Shown in pieces: positions 33,733-42,094 of a DNA stretch of 64,000 bases (position 1 is the first letter of the stretch; each line of letters starts with the position of its first letter). The stretch is from UBA1479 sp040221095. Its GTDB lineage: Bacteria > Pseudomonadota > Alphaproteobacteria > Rhodospirillales > Casp-alpha2. A program made the position numbers and the translations under genes. The notes under the pieces are model-generated. The model saw only the letters and a list, made by a program, of their open reading frames with translations. It had not been told where the DNA came from and searched no databases. The DNA lies in the NCBI GenBank assembly GCA_040221095.1, contig JAVJVP010000008.1, positions 248,001 through 312,000 of the forward strand. Direction: 5' to 3'.

Positions 33733-35030
33733 CCTCTGACGACACTGCCCCCGACTGGCTTCAGGCGGGTTATGACAGCATCTGGATGCCCTACACCCAG
33801 ATGCAGACCGCCCCCCTGCCCCAGGCCGCCGTGGCGACACAGGGGTCCCGCATCACCCTGGCCGACGGGCGGGAATTGATCGACGGCGTGGCCAGCTGGT
33901 GGGCCGCCTGCCACGGCTACAACCACCCCCATATCGTCGACGCCATCCAGGCCCAGGCCGCCAAGATTCCGCACGTCATGCTGGCGGGCCTGGCCAACGA
34001 GCCGGCGTTCACCCTGGCGGCGCGCCTGCCAGGCCTTCTCGACCTGCCCGGCTACCGCGCGTTCTTTTCGGAATCGGGGTCCGTCGCGGTCGAGGTCGCG
34101 CTGAAGATCGCCGCCCAGTACTGGCACAACAGGGGCGAGGCGGGTCGCAAGAAATTCCTCAGCTTCCGCGGCGGCTATCACGGCGACACCTTCGCGACCA
34201 TGGCGCTGTGCGATCCCGTGGACGGCTTCCACGCCGCCTTCAAGGGCGTGGTGCCGGGCCAGCTGATCGCCGACCTGCCCCGTGACGATGCGTCGGAGGC
34301 GGCGCTGGACGCCCTGCTGATCGCCGAGGCCGGCACCGTCGCCGCCGTGGTTGTTGAGCCCATCGTCCAAGGGGCGGGCGGCATGAAATTCCATGCGCCC
34401 GAGGTGCTTTCCCGCCTGCGCCGCCTGTGCGACGCCCATGACGTCCTGCTGGTGTTCGATGAAATCTTCTCCGGCCTCGGCCGCCTCGGCACCATGCTGG
34501 CCGGGCAGTTGGCGGACGTGAAGCCGGATATCCTGACCCTGTCCAAGACCCTGACCGGCGGCACCCTGCCGCTGTCCGCGACGCTGGCCTCCAAAGACGT
34601 CTTCGCCGCCTTCCAGTCGGACCGACTGGAGGACTGCCTGATGCATGGGCCGACCTTCACCGGCAACGCCCTGGCCTGCGCCGCCGCCAATGCGTCGCTC
34701 GACCTGTTCGCAAGCGAAGGCCGCCTCGCCCAGGTCCAGGCCCTGGAACAGATGCTGGCCCCCGCCCTGGCCCCCTGCCGGGATATTCCCGGGGTCAAGG
34801 ACGTGCGCGGCCAAGGGGCCATCGGCGTGGTCGAACTGGACATCGGCGGGTTCGAGGAACTGACCTGGCTGCGCGGCCGGTTCATCGAAAACGGCGTGTT
34901 CATCCGCCCGTTCACCGACATCGTCTATCTGACCCCGGCCTACAACATTCCGGCGGATGACCTGGGACGGCTTTGTGATGCTATAATCAAGGTCGTCACC
35001 GGCTGGTCCGCCCGGTTCGAAAAGAAATAG
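33729..35030 (+). CDS. bioA: Adenosylmethionine-8-amino-7-oxononanoate aminotransferase
   Basis: A 433-aa class-III aminotransferase that uses SAM as amino donor to make 7,8-diaminopelargonate. IWMPYTQM near the N-terminus is a BioA-specific substrate element. The PLP aspartate is in LVFDEIFSGLGRLG and the lysine in LTLSKTLTGGTLPLS. It starts at 33729 in ATGA overlap with bioB; a much longer in-frame reading upstream is a shadow of bioB. Five bases separate it from bioF. Confidence 0.95.
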   Translation: MTSDDTAPDWLQAGYDSIWMPYTQMQTAPLPQAAVATQGSRITLADGRELIDGVASWWAACHGYNHPHIVDAIQAQAAKIPHVMLAGLANEPAFTLAARLPGLLDLPGYRAFFSESGSVAVEVALKIAAQYWHNRGEAGRKKFLSFRGGYHGDTFATMALCDPVDGFHAAFKGVVPGQLIADLPRDDASEAALDALLIAEAGTVAAVVVEPIVQGAGGMKFHAPEVLSRLRRLCDAHDVLLVFDEIFSGLGRLGTMLAGQLADVKPDILTLSKTLTGGTLPLSATLASKDVFAAFQSDRLEDCLMHGPTFTGNALACAAANASLDLFASEGRLAQVQALEQMLAPALAPCRDIPGVKDVRGQGAIGVVELDIGGFEELTWLRGRFIENGVFIRPFTDIVYLTPAYNIPADDLGRLCDAIIKVVTGWSARFEKK

Positions 35031-35034
35031 GCTC

Positions 35035-36219
35035 ATGTCCCGCTCACTCGACGAATTCGCTCAGGGAAAGCTCACGGATCTGGAATCCAAGGGCCTGCGC
35101 CGCCGCCTGACGGTGACGGAACGCACGGGCGCCATCGAGGTTCTGCGCGGCGGCCGGCGGCTGGTCTCGTTCTCCTGCAACGATTATCTGAACCTCAGCC
35201 AGCACCCGGCCCTGAAACAGGCCGCCAAGGACGCCATCGACCGCATGGGCGTCGGCTCGGGCGCGTCGCGGCTGGTGACCGGCGATCATCCCCTGCTGCC
35301 GGAGCTTGAGGCCCGCCTCGCCCGCCTCAAGGGCACCGAGGATTGCTGCGTCATGGGCTCCGGCTTCCTGACCAATACGGGCGTGATCCCGACCCTGATG
35401 ACCGAGGGCGACCTGGTCCTGGCCGACGAATGGAGCCATGCCTGCATCATCGTCGGCGGCCGCCTGTCCCGCGCTGCGCAGCACCTGTTCCGCCACAACG
35501 ACATGGACCACCTGCGGGCCTTGCTGGAACAGCATCGGGCCAGCCACAAACGCTGCCTGATCGTCACCGACGGCGTGTTCTCCATGGACGGCGACCTGGC
35601 CCCGGTTCACGAAATGGACGAATTGGCCCGGGAATTCGACGCCTGGCTGATGACCGACGACGCCCACGGCATCGGCGTGGTTGGCGCCGGCGGGCGCGGC
35701 TCGACCTTCGCCGGCGGCACCAAGGCGGCGGTCGACCTGCAGATGGGCACGTTGTCAAAGGCCGTCGGCGGCTACGGCGGCTATCTCTGCGCCTCCAAGG
35801 CCGTCATCGACCTGATGAAGACGCGCTGCCGCACCCTGATCTATTCCACGGGCCTGCCGCCCGCCACCGTGGCCGCCGCCATCGCCGCCCTCGACATCAT
35901 CGAGGGCGATCCCGAATACGCCGCCCGGCCGGTGAAGAAGGCACAGCGCTTCACCCGGCGCCTGGGCCTGCCTGCCGCCGAAAGCCCCATCGTGCCCATT
36001 CTTCTGGGTGACAGTGCCCGCACCATGGCGGCGCAGAAAACGTTGGAGGACGCGGGCTACCTCGTCATCGGCATCCGCCCGCCGACGGTGCCGGAAGGCA
36101 CGGCGCGCCTGCGCCTGACCTTCACCGCCCTGCACGCGGATGCGGATATCGACCGCCTTGCCGACATGATCGCCGACAAGGTTCTTGTGGGAGACGAACC
36201 ATTCAGGGCCTCTTCGTAA
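35035..36219 (+). CDS. bioF: 8-Amino-7-oxononanoate synthase
   Basis: A 394-aa alpha-oxoamine synthase condensing pimeloyl thioester with alanine. Typical blocks are SCNDYLNLSQHP, GVGSGASRLVTGDH, VTDGVFSMDGDLAP, LMTDDAHGIGVVG and the PLP lysine in LQMGTLSKAVGGYGGY. Length matches the family. Its last 19 bases overlap the presumed bioD start at 36201. No bioC/bioH or bioZ is present here, so the pimeloyl source is encoded elsewhere. Confidence 0.95.
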   Translation: MSRSLDEFAQGKLTDLESKGLRRRLTVTERTGAIEVLRGGRRLVSFSCNDYLNLSQHPALKQAAKDAIDRMGVGSGASRLVTGDHPLLPELEARLARLKGTEDCCVMGSGFLTNTGVIPTLMTEGDLVLADEWSHACIIVGGRLSRAAQHLFRHNDMDHLRALLEQHRASHKRCLIVTDGVFSMDGDLAPVHEMDELAREFDAWLMTDDAHGIGVVGAGGRGSTFAGGTKAAVDLQMGTLSKAVGGYGGYLCASKAVIDLMKTRCRTLIYSTGLPPATVAAAIAALDIIEGDPEYAARPVKKAQRFTRRLGLPAAESPIVPILLGDSARTMAAQKTLEDAGYLVIGIRPPTVPEGTARLRLTFTALHADADIDRLADMIADKVLVGDEPFRASS

Positions 36220-36860
36220 CCTCGACCGGCACGGGCATCGGCAAGACCTATGTCACGGCGTCGCTTGTCCGCGGCCTTGCCGCTCAGGGCCGGGCCGCCC
36301 GGGCGCTCAAGCCCGTGATTTCCGGCTGGGATGGCGACGATGCAGCCGCCGTCGCGGCATCTGACACGGGCCAACTACTCGCCGCCCAGGGGATCGACGC
36401 GGCGCCGGACGCCATCGCCGCCTGCTCCCCCTTCCGCTTCAAGGCGCCCCTGTCGCCGGACATGGCGGCGGCCCGCGAGGGCCTGGGGATAGATTTCGAC
36501 CGGCTGGTCGGATTCTGCCGCCAAGAGATTGAAAACACGCCGAAAGGCACTGCCCTGTTCATCGAAGGCGTGGGGGGCGTCATGGTTCCCCTGACCCGGG
36601 ACAAAACCGTGCTCGACTGGATGGCCGCCCTGGATCTGCCGGTCCTGCTGGTGGTCGGCAGCTACCTGGGCACCATTTCCCACACCCTGACGGCGGTCCT
36701 GGCCCTGCGCTCCAAACACATCCCCATCCGCGCCATCGTGATCTCGGAATCCGAGGACAGCCCCGTGCCCTGCGAAGAGACGGCGGAGGTCCTGAAACGG
36801 CATCTGGCGGGGGCGGTCGAGATCGTTCAAAGAGATGCAGAGATTGAAATAATTTTATAA
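36201..36860 (+). CDS. bioD: Dethiobiotin synthetase, apparent ATT start
   Basis: A 219-aa P-loop enzyme closing the ureido ring of dethiobiotin with ATP and CO2. The P-loop FVTSTGTGIGKTYVTASLV lies about ten residues in; KPVISGWDGDD and IEGVGGVMVPLT are family blocks. The first in-frame ATG in the frame (36315) lies well past the P-loop, so it cannot be the start. No ATG, GTG or TTG exists in frame from 36129 up to the P-loop. ATT at 36201 has GGGAGA six to seven bases upstream and gives MQGLFVTSTG, exactly the expected N-terminus. Either ATT is the start, as in infC, or a sequence error hides a normal one. Confidence 0.9.
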   Translation: MQGLFVTSTGTGIGKTYVTASLVRGLAAQGRAARALKPVISGWDGDDAAAVAASDTGQLLAAQGIDAAPDAIAACSPFRFKAPLSPDMAAAREGLGIDFDRLVGFCRQEIENTPKGTALFIEGVGGVMVPLTRDKTVLDWMAALDLPVLLVVGSYLGTISHTLTAVLALRSKHIPIRAIVISESEDSPVPCEETAEVLKRHLAGAVEIVQRDAEIEIIL

Positions 36861-36880
36861 ATGTAATAACATTTGTAAAA
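36853..36880. promoter_or_regulatory. Inverted repeat, likely autoregulatory operator of the addiction module
   Basis: TTTTATAAATGT (36853-36864) and ACATTTGTAAAA (36869-36880) form a 12+12 inverted repeat with one mismatch and a four-base spacer. It lies directly before the antitoxin start and overlaps the bioD stop (36858-36860). AbrB-type antitoxins bind palindromes at their own promoter; binding here is inferred. Confidence 0.65.
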
Positions 36881-36898
36881 TTATATATGAGGCGCCAC

Positions 36899-37120
36899 AT
36901 GGAACTGAAACTGCGCAAGACGGGTAATTCCCTCGCCACCACTTGGCCAAAGGAAATTCTCAATCGGTTGAACGTCAAGGAGGGTGACACGCTGTTCGCC
37001 GTGGAAACGACCCATGGCGTGATGATCACCCCTTATGATCCCAAGTTTGAGAAAGCCATGGAGATTGCCCGCAAAGTCATGGCGCGTGACCGGGAAGCGC
37101 TCAAGGAACTCGCGAAGTAG
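36899..37120 (+). CDS. AbrB/MazE-type antitoxin (Doc partner family)
   Basis: A 73-aa protein with a swapped-hairpin AbrB fold: LKLRKTGNSLATTWPKEILN followed by LNVKEGDTLFAVETTHGVMI. This pattern is that of the putative addiction module antidote family that accompanies Doc toxins. The C-terminal helix (IARKVMARDREALKELAK) probably wraps the toxin. ATG 36899 has GAGG about seven bases upstream; ATG 36887 would add four residues. It is followed 11 bases later by doc. Confidence 0.88.
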   Translation: MELKLRKTGNSLATTWPKEILNRLNVKEGDTLFAVETTHGVMITPYDPKFEKAMEIARKVMARDREALKELAK

Positions 37121-37131
37121 GACCGGATTGA

Positions 37132-37533
37132 ATGCCATCGGATCCGGATCTTGAATGGCTAGACGAACGGATCGTCACGGCCCTGAGCGTCCAGGCCGTT
37201 GCCATATTCGGCGGCCTGTCCGGCAACGTGCGCGACGAGAACCTGCTGAAAGCCGCCCTCGCCCGCCCTCTGAACAAATGGCATTTCGACGATCCCAGAC
37301 CGGATATCTTCGCCCTTGCCGCCGCCTATTGCTTCGCCATCGTCAAAGGCCATCCCTTTCACGACGGCAACAAGCGCACGGCCTACCTTGCCGCGGTCGT
37401 CTTTTTGGAACTTAATGGCATTATCTGCGCGGCAAAACAGGCTGATATCATCAATACAATGCTCGGCGCGGCGGCGGGAACGGTCAATGAATCTGAGCTG
37501 GCGGTTTGGTTTAAGAAGAACAGCCACACATAA
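37132..37533 (+). CDS. doc: Doc/Fic-family toxin
   Basis: A 133-aa Fic-fold toxin. The Fic motif is HPFHDGNKRTA, matching HxFx(D/N)GNKR of Doc, which phosphorylates elongation factor Tu and stops translation. Length agrees with Doc (about 126-135). The antitoxin is the upstream AbrB-type protein instead of Phd. AGGA lies about nine bases before ATG 37132. The module sits between the biotin operon and icd and looks like a stable chromosomal insertion; no flanking mobile element or repeat was found. Confidence 0.93.
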   Translation: MPSDPDLEWLDERIVTALSVQAVAIFGGLSGNVRDENLLKAALARPLNKWHFDDPRPDIFALAAAYCFAIVKGHPFHDGNKRTAYLAAVVFLELNGIICAAKQADIINTMLGAAAGTVNESELAVWFKKNSHT

Positions 37534-37535
37534 AA

Positions 37536-37561
37536 AAAACCCGGGCCGAAGCCCGGGTTTT
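37536..37561. terminator. Bidirectional terminator between doc and icd
   Basis: AAAACCCGGGC (37536-37546) pairs with GCCCGGGTTTT (37551-37561), loop CGAA. It serves doc on plus (TTTT then CC) and icd on minus, where eight T follow the stem directly. Confidence 0.92.
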
Positions 37562-37595
37562 CCGTATTCATTCTTCGTGAAGCCGAAGGGCTAAA

Positions 37596-38816
37596 TTACC
37601 ACTTCGCCATTTCGGTCTTCAGGTTGCCGTCCAGCACGTCCAGGAACTGCTGGGTCGTGCACCAGCCCTGATCGGGGCCGACGAGGATCGCGAGGTCCTT
37701 GGTCATGGAGCCGCTTTCCACCGTATCGATGCAGACCTTTTCCAGGGCGTCGGCGAATTTCACCACTTCCGGCGTACCGTCGAATTCGCCGCGGTACTTC
37801 AGGCCCTGGGTCCAGGCGAAGATCGAGGCGATCGGGTTGGTGGAGGTTTCCTTGCCCTGCTGGTGCAGGCGGTAGTGGCGGGTGACCGTGCCGTGGGCGG
37901 CCTCGGCCTCGACCGTCTTGCCGTCCGGCGTCATCAGCACGGAGGTCATGAGACCCAGCGAGCCGAAGCCCTGGGCCACGGTGTCGGACTGCACGTCGCC
38001 GTCGTAGTTCTTGCAGGCCCAGACGAAGCCGCCTTCCCACTTCATGGCGCAGGCGACCATGTCGTCGATCAGGCGGTGTTCGTAGGTGATGCCGGCGGCC
38101 TTGAACTTGTCCTTGAATTCGGCGTCGTAGACTTCCTGGAACAGGTCCATGAAGCGGCCGTCGTATTTCTTGAGGATCGTATTCTTGGTCGACAGGTAGC
38201 AGGGCCAGCCCAGGCCGAGGGCGTAGTTCATGGACGCCCGGGCGAAACCGCGGATGCTTTCATCCAGGTTGTACATGGCCATGGCGACGCCGGCTTCCGG
38301 CGCCTGGAACACTTCGCGTTCGATCACTTCGCCGCCGTCGGTGGGCTCGAACTTGATGGTCAGCTTGCCGGCACCGGGGAACAGGAAGTCGGTGGCGCGG
38401 TACTGGTCGCCGTAGGCATGACGGCCGATGACGATGGGCTTGGTCCAGCCCGGAACTAGGCGCGGCACGTTCTTGCACACGATGGGCTGGCGGAAGATGG
38501 TGCCGCCCAGGATGTTGCGGATGGTGCCGTTGGGCGAGCGCCACATCTGCTTCAGGCCGAATTCCTCGACCCGGCCTTCGTCCGGCGTGATGGTGGCGCA
38601 TTTGACGCCGACGCCGTACTGCTTGATGGCGTTGGCGGAATCGATGGTGATCTGGTCGTCGGTCTCGTCGCGCTTCTGGACGGACAGGTCGTAGTACTTA
38701 AGGTCGACGTCGAGGTAGGGGAGGATCAGCTTGTCCTTGATGAAGGCCCAGATGATCCGCGTCATCTCGTCGCCGTCCAGTTCCACGATCGGGGTTTTGA
38801 CCTGAATTTTCGCCAT
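37596..38816 (-). CDS. icd: NADP-dependent isocitrate dehydrogenase
   Basis: A 406-aa homodimeric NADP-IDH of the TCA cycle (eukaryote-like subfamily II). Visible are the N-terminus IVELDGDEMTRIIW, the substrate-binding SPNGTIRNILGGTIFRQP and the metal-binding Asp in YEHRLIDDMVACAMK and YDGDVQSD. AEAAHGTVTRHYR is the NADP site. It is monocistronic with a shared terminator and a 110-base upstream gap to the LOG gene. Confidence 0.97.
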   Translation of the reverse strand: MAKIQVKTPIVELDGDEMTRIIWAFIKDKLILPYLDVDLKYYDLSVQKRDETDDQITIDSANAIKQYGVGVKCATITPDEGRVEEFGLKQMWRSPNGTIRNILGGTIFRQPIVCKNVPRLVPGWTKPIVIGRHAYGDQYRATDFLFPGAGKLTIKFEPTDGGEVIEREVFQAPEAGVAMAMYNLDESIRGFARASMNYALGLGWPCYLSTKNTILKKYDGRFMDLFQEVYDAEFKDKFKAAGITYEHRLIDDMVACAMKWEGGFVWACKNYDGDVQSDTVAQGFGSLGLMTSVLMTPDGKTVEAEAAHGTVTRHYRLHQQGKETSTNPIASIFAWTQGLKYRGEFDGTPEVVKFADALEKVCIDTVESGSMTKDLAILVGPDQGWCTTQQFLDVLDGNLKTEMAKW

Positions 38817-38925
38817 CAGTTCGGTGCTCCGGTTGTCCTGCGATTGAAGTTGCGGCGCACATTATATCCTGCCCCCCTTCCCTGCAAGATGGAGGCGCGG
38901 CGAATTGTGCAGCGGGAATCGGGGG

Positions 38926-39510
38926 TCAGAGGCGGGCCGAGGCGGCCTTGGGCCCGGGGCGGGCGGCGGCGGCGATGGCGTCGAACACCTGTTCGGGCGC
39001 ATCGACCACCGACCACAGGGTCTGGATGTCACCGTAAGCGAAGCCACCCTTGACCACGGAAGCGAGCAGCGACGACAGCGCCCCCCAATAGCCGGCGGCG
39101 TCCAGGATCACGATCGGCTTGGCGTGCAGGCCGAGCTGTTTCCAGGTCGCGACCTCGATGGTTTCGTCCAGGGTGCCGAGCCCGCCCGGCAGGGTGACGA
39201 AGGCGTCGGCCTCGTCGAACATACGAAGCTTGCGGCTGTGCATGCTGTCGGTGACGATCATTTCGGTCAGGTCGTCGCGCCCGACCTCGCGGCGGCGCAG
39301 GAAATCAGGGATCACGCCGGTGACCTCGCCGCCCGCGTCCAGCACCGCATCGGCGATCACACCCATCAGGCCGACATGCCCGCCGCCGTAAACCAGGCGG
39401 ATGCCCCGCTCGGCCATCATCCGGCCGAGATCCCGCGCGGCGGTTTCGTACGCCGGATCGCTGCCCATGCGCGAGCCGCAGAAGACGCAGATGGCGGAAA
39501 TATCAGACAT
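38926..39510 (-). CDS. LOG-family protein (TIGR00730 Rossmann fold)
   Basis: A 194-aa protein with the LOG nucleotide-monophosphate phosphoribohydrolase motif PGGLGTLDETIEV (PGGxGTxxE) and VYGGGHVGLMGVIADAVL. Related enzymes hydrolyse cytokinin riboside or purine nucleoside monophosphates and were once called lysine decarboxylases. It could produce a free base from an AMP-like substrate. No cytokinin biosynthesis genes are nearby. Confidence 0.93.
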   Translation of the reverse strand: MSDISAICVFCGSRMGSDPAYETAARDLGRMMAERGIRLVYGGGHVGLMGVIADAVLDAGGEVTGVIPDFLRRREVGRDDLTEMIVTDSMHSRKLRMFDEADAFVTLPGGLGTLDETIEVATWKQLGLHAKPIVILDAAGYWGALSSLLASVVKGGFAYGDIQTLWSVVDAPEQVFDAIAAAARPGPKAASARL

Positions 39511-39677
39511 GTAAGCGTTTTGATTCCGTTGAACTTTTCGTGACCTGGATACACAGGCCGTTCACAGGCGGGACACGAATGATTAGAGTTTGCTCAAGGT
39601 CCAGGCTGGCCGGGGCAGTATATGCCAGACCAGGTCCGATTGGTGATACTCTTTTGTTTCAGAAGGATCGGCAAAAA

Positions 39678-40148
39678 ATGCAGAAATTCAAGGCAATGAC
39701 CCGGGGCATCCTGGCGGCCGCGGCGGTTGCGGCGGTTGCCGTGTCGGGTGTGGCGCAGGCCAGCGACGGCGGCGAAATCAAGTACCGCAAGGCGGTGATG
39801 AAATCCGTCGGCGGGCATATGAACGCCCTGGTCGGCATCGTCAAGGGCGAGACCGCCAACAAGGGCGACATGCTCGAACTGGCCAAGGGCATGCTGTCCC
39901 TCGCCAAAATCGCCCAGGGCGTGTTTCCCAAGGGCTCCGACGCCATGGGCGGCGAGACGGATGCGCTGGCCAAAATCTGGGACGACCCGGCCGACTTCAA
40001 GAAGGTCAGCATGGCCTTTGTCGACCATGCGCAAAACCTGGTGACCGCCGCCGAATCGGGCGATCCCAAGGCCCTCGGCGCCGCCGTGGGGGCGCTTGGC
40101 AAGAACGCCTGCAAGGCCTGCCACGACGGCTACAAGAAGAAAGACTAA
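39678..40148 (+). CDS. Cytochrome c'
   Basis: A 156-aa periplasmic c-type cytochrome of the four-helix c' type. There is a signal peptide (about 8-30, ending VAQAS), and the single haem motif CKACH lies near the C-terminus (GKNACKACHDGYKKKD), as in all c' proteins. Such proteins bind NO or act in electron transfer and nitrosative-stress defence. ATG 39678 follows AAGGA; the upstream in-frame extension has no signal-peptide logic. It is convergent with a cytochrome b561 gene, which could be its membrane partner. Confidence 0.92.
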   Translation: MQKFKAMTRGILAAAAVAAVAVSGVAQASDGGEIKYRKAVMKSVGGHMNALVGIVKGETANKGDMLELAKGMLSLAKIAQGVFPKGSDAMGGETDALAKIWDDPADFKKVSMAFVDHAQNLVTAAESGDPKALGAAVGALGKNACKACHDGYKKKD

Positions 40149-40165
40149 GGACGAAGGCTCAAGCC

Positions 40166-40190
40166 GCCGGGACGGATACCGTCCCGGCGC
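40166..40190. terminator. Hairpin between cytochrome c' and cytochrome b561 genes
   Basis: CGCCGGGACGG and CCGTCCCGGCG pair over 11 bp with loop ATA. It sits between two convergent stops and lacks a T-run on either side. It is likely a shared transcription end. Confidence 0.55.
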
Positions 40191-40193
40191 GCC

Positions 40194-40895
40194 TTACCAG
40201 ATCGACAGAATCCAGGCCACGGGCGCGGCCGCCACGATGACCGCCGCCGCCAGCCATACCCAGCGCGTCGGCCCGTCCGCCGCCGCCGGATCGGCCCCCG
40301 GCTTGATCCCGGTAATCATCGGCTTGACCAGATTGTCGCCCTTCCACCAATGCAGGGCGACGGCGGCCACATGGGCCGCGACCAGCACGTAAAGCACCGT
40401 GCTCATCAAATGATGGATGCCGGTCAGGCGGTCACTCAGCGCCTTGCCCGCGTATTTGGCCAGCGGCGCTTCGAGAAAGATGTCGTCGTTGGCGAACAGG
40501 CCCGTGCCCGCCTGCACCGCCAGGGCCAGCAGGATCAGCACCACGGACCAGCCGCCGAGCGGGTTGTGGCCGGCCGTATGCACAGCCCGCCCCTTCACGA
40601 AATCCACGGCATAGCGCGCCACCATGGCCGGCCCCTTGACGAAGGCGCGAAAGCGCGCGTGGCGCCCGCCGACCAGCCCCCACAGAACGCGGAACAGCAC
40701 CAGGCCCAGGACCACGCAGCCCGACACCACGTGCAGGTCCATCTGCCACAGGCCGCCGATAAGCCCGGTGGCGACAGAGGTGACGACGGCGGCCAGCAAG
40801 GTCCAATGGAACAGACGCACGGGCAGATCCCACACGCGCACCCCGTTTCCGCCCGCCCGGCCCCGGGGGGCCGATTCTGAGTTGTTATCAGCCAA
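40194..40895 (-). CDS. Cytochrome b561-type membrane protein
   Basis: A 233-aa integral membrane di-haem cytochrome b (Ni/Fe-hydrogenase b-type/ b561 family) with about five hydrophobic segments. Candidate haem ligands: H in VRLFHWTLL, H in MDLHVVSG, HH in LTGIHHLMSTVLY, and H in VAAHVAAVALHWW. It would pass electrons between a periplasmic c-type cytochrome and the quinone pool. The TTG at 40895 is taken as start because GGAG lies eight bases upstream; no ATG in frame keeps the first helix. It is convergent with cytochrome c'. Confidence 0.85.
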   Translation of the reverse strand: MADNNSESAPRGRAGGNGVRVWDLPVRLFHWTLLAAVVTSVATGLIGGLWQMDLHVVSGCVVLGLVLFRVLWGLVGGRHARFRAFVKGPAMVARYAVDFVKGRAVHTAGHNPLGGWSVVLILLALAVQAGTGLFANDDIFLEAPLAKYAGKALSDRLTGIHHLMSTVLYVLVAAHVAAVALHWWKGDNLVKPMITGIKPGADPAAADGPTRWVWLAAAVIVAAAPVAWILSIW

Positions 40896-41061
40896 GCGCG
40901 CATCTCCGTTTCCGTTTCCGGAAAAATGGCCCCTGGCGGGGCTGCTGGCAAGGTTCCGCCAGATGCCGATTGCGTTGACGCCTTCGGGCGATTAAGTGTG
41001 AAGGATCGAATTCGGGGGAAAAATCGGGGAATGCCGCCGTGTTGCGGCATCTGTGTGCGCG

Positions 41062-42081
41062 ATGTGGCGTAATCCACTGTTCATTGTCGGCATCGGGTTG
41101 GTCGTGGTGGCCTTCGCCATCGTCGTCAATTTGACGTCGCCCGACGACGGCATGGATGACGATGCCGCGCGCCCGCCGGCCCAGGCCCTGACCGCCCCCG
41201 GCAAGACCCCGTCCACCCCGGCGCCGGAACGCGCCGCCCGGACCGGCGATCCGAACCTGCCGACCTTCGACGTGGTCCGCGTCAGCCCCACGGGCGACAC
41301 AGTGATCGCCGGCCGCGCCGCCCCCGGCGCCACGGTCATCATCAAGGACGGCCAGACCGAGATCGGCCGCATCACCGCCGATGACAAGGGCGAATGGGTC
41401 TACATTCCGAGCGATCCCCTGCCACCGGGCAACCGGTATCTATCCCTGGAAACTGTCGGTCCGGACGGCAAGATTCTGACCTCGCCGGATGTCGTCGTGC
41501 TGGCCGTGCCGGAACGCACGGACACCGGCCCCCTGGTCGCCGAGGAACGGACCACCGAGCCGCTCGCCATCCGGATGCCCCGCGAAGGCGAAGGGCCGAG
41601 CCGCCTGATCCAGGGTGACGGCCCGCAGAAGATCGAATTCGACATCAGCGCCGTCGACTACACCCCAACCGGCCGGGTCATCGTCAGCGGCCGCGCGCCG
41701 GCCGGCGACGACGTGGCCCTGTACATGGACGACACGCCCCTGGGCACGGCCCGGGCCGATGACCAGAACCGCTGGTCCCTGACCCTGAAGGACAAGGTGG
41801 CTCCCGGCGTGCACAAGCTGAAGGCGGAACGCCTGGACTCCGCCGGCAAGGTCATTGCCCGCGTGTCCATCCCCTTCCGCCAGGACGAGATCATGCCCGA
41901 TCTGGCGGCCGGGCAGGTCGTCGTGGTGCAGCCGGGCAATTCGTTGTGGCGCATCGCCCGCCGGGTTTACGGCGACGGCGTGCAGTACACGATCATCTAC
42001 CGCGCCAACAGCAGGCAGATCGGCGATCCCGACCTGATCTATCCGGGGCAGGTTTTCCAGGTTCCCAAGCCGACGAATTGA
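41062..42081 (+). CDS. LysM domain protein with Ig-like repeats
   Basis: A 339-aa protein with one N-terminal membrane helix (about 5-25). It then has a Pro/Ala-rich stretch, two Ig-like beta modules (about 75-140 and 195-265, each with a VSGRAPAG/ AGRAAPGA-like core) and a C-terminal LysM domain (about 290-337; VVVQPGNSLWRIARRVYGDG and YPGQVFQVPK). It is anchored in the inner membrane and would contact peptidoglycan. ATG 41062 is used; GTG 41053 is an alternative and neither has a good Shine-Dalgarno. Confidence 0.85.
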   Translation: MWRNPLFIVGIGLVVVAFAIVVNLTSPDDGMDDDAARPPAQALTAPGKTPSTPAPERAARTGDPNLPTFDVVRVSPTGDTVIAGRAAPGATVIIKDGQTEIGRITADDKGEWVYIPSDPLPPGNRYLSLETVGPDGKILTSPDVVVLAVPERTDTGPLVAEERTTEPLAIRMPREGEGPSRLIQGDGPQKIEFDISAVDYTPTGRVIVSGRAPAGDDVALYMDDTPLGTARADDQNRWSLTLKDKVAPGVHKLKAERLDSAGKVIARVSIPFRQDEIMPDLAAGQVVVVQPGNSLWRIARRVYGDGVQYTIIYRANSRQIGDPDLIYPGQVFQVPKPTN

Positions 42082-42094
42082 CGCCGTTGGGCGT

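Noticed and set aside
36855..37561. Recent mobile insertion of the addiction module
   Set aside because: No flanking direct repeats, integrase or transposase was seen; GC of doc is similar to its neighbours.
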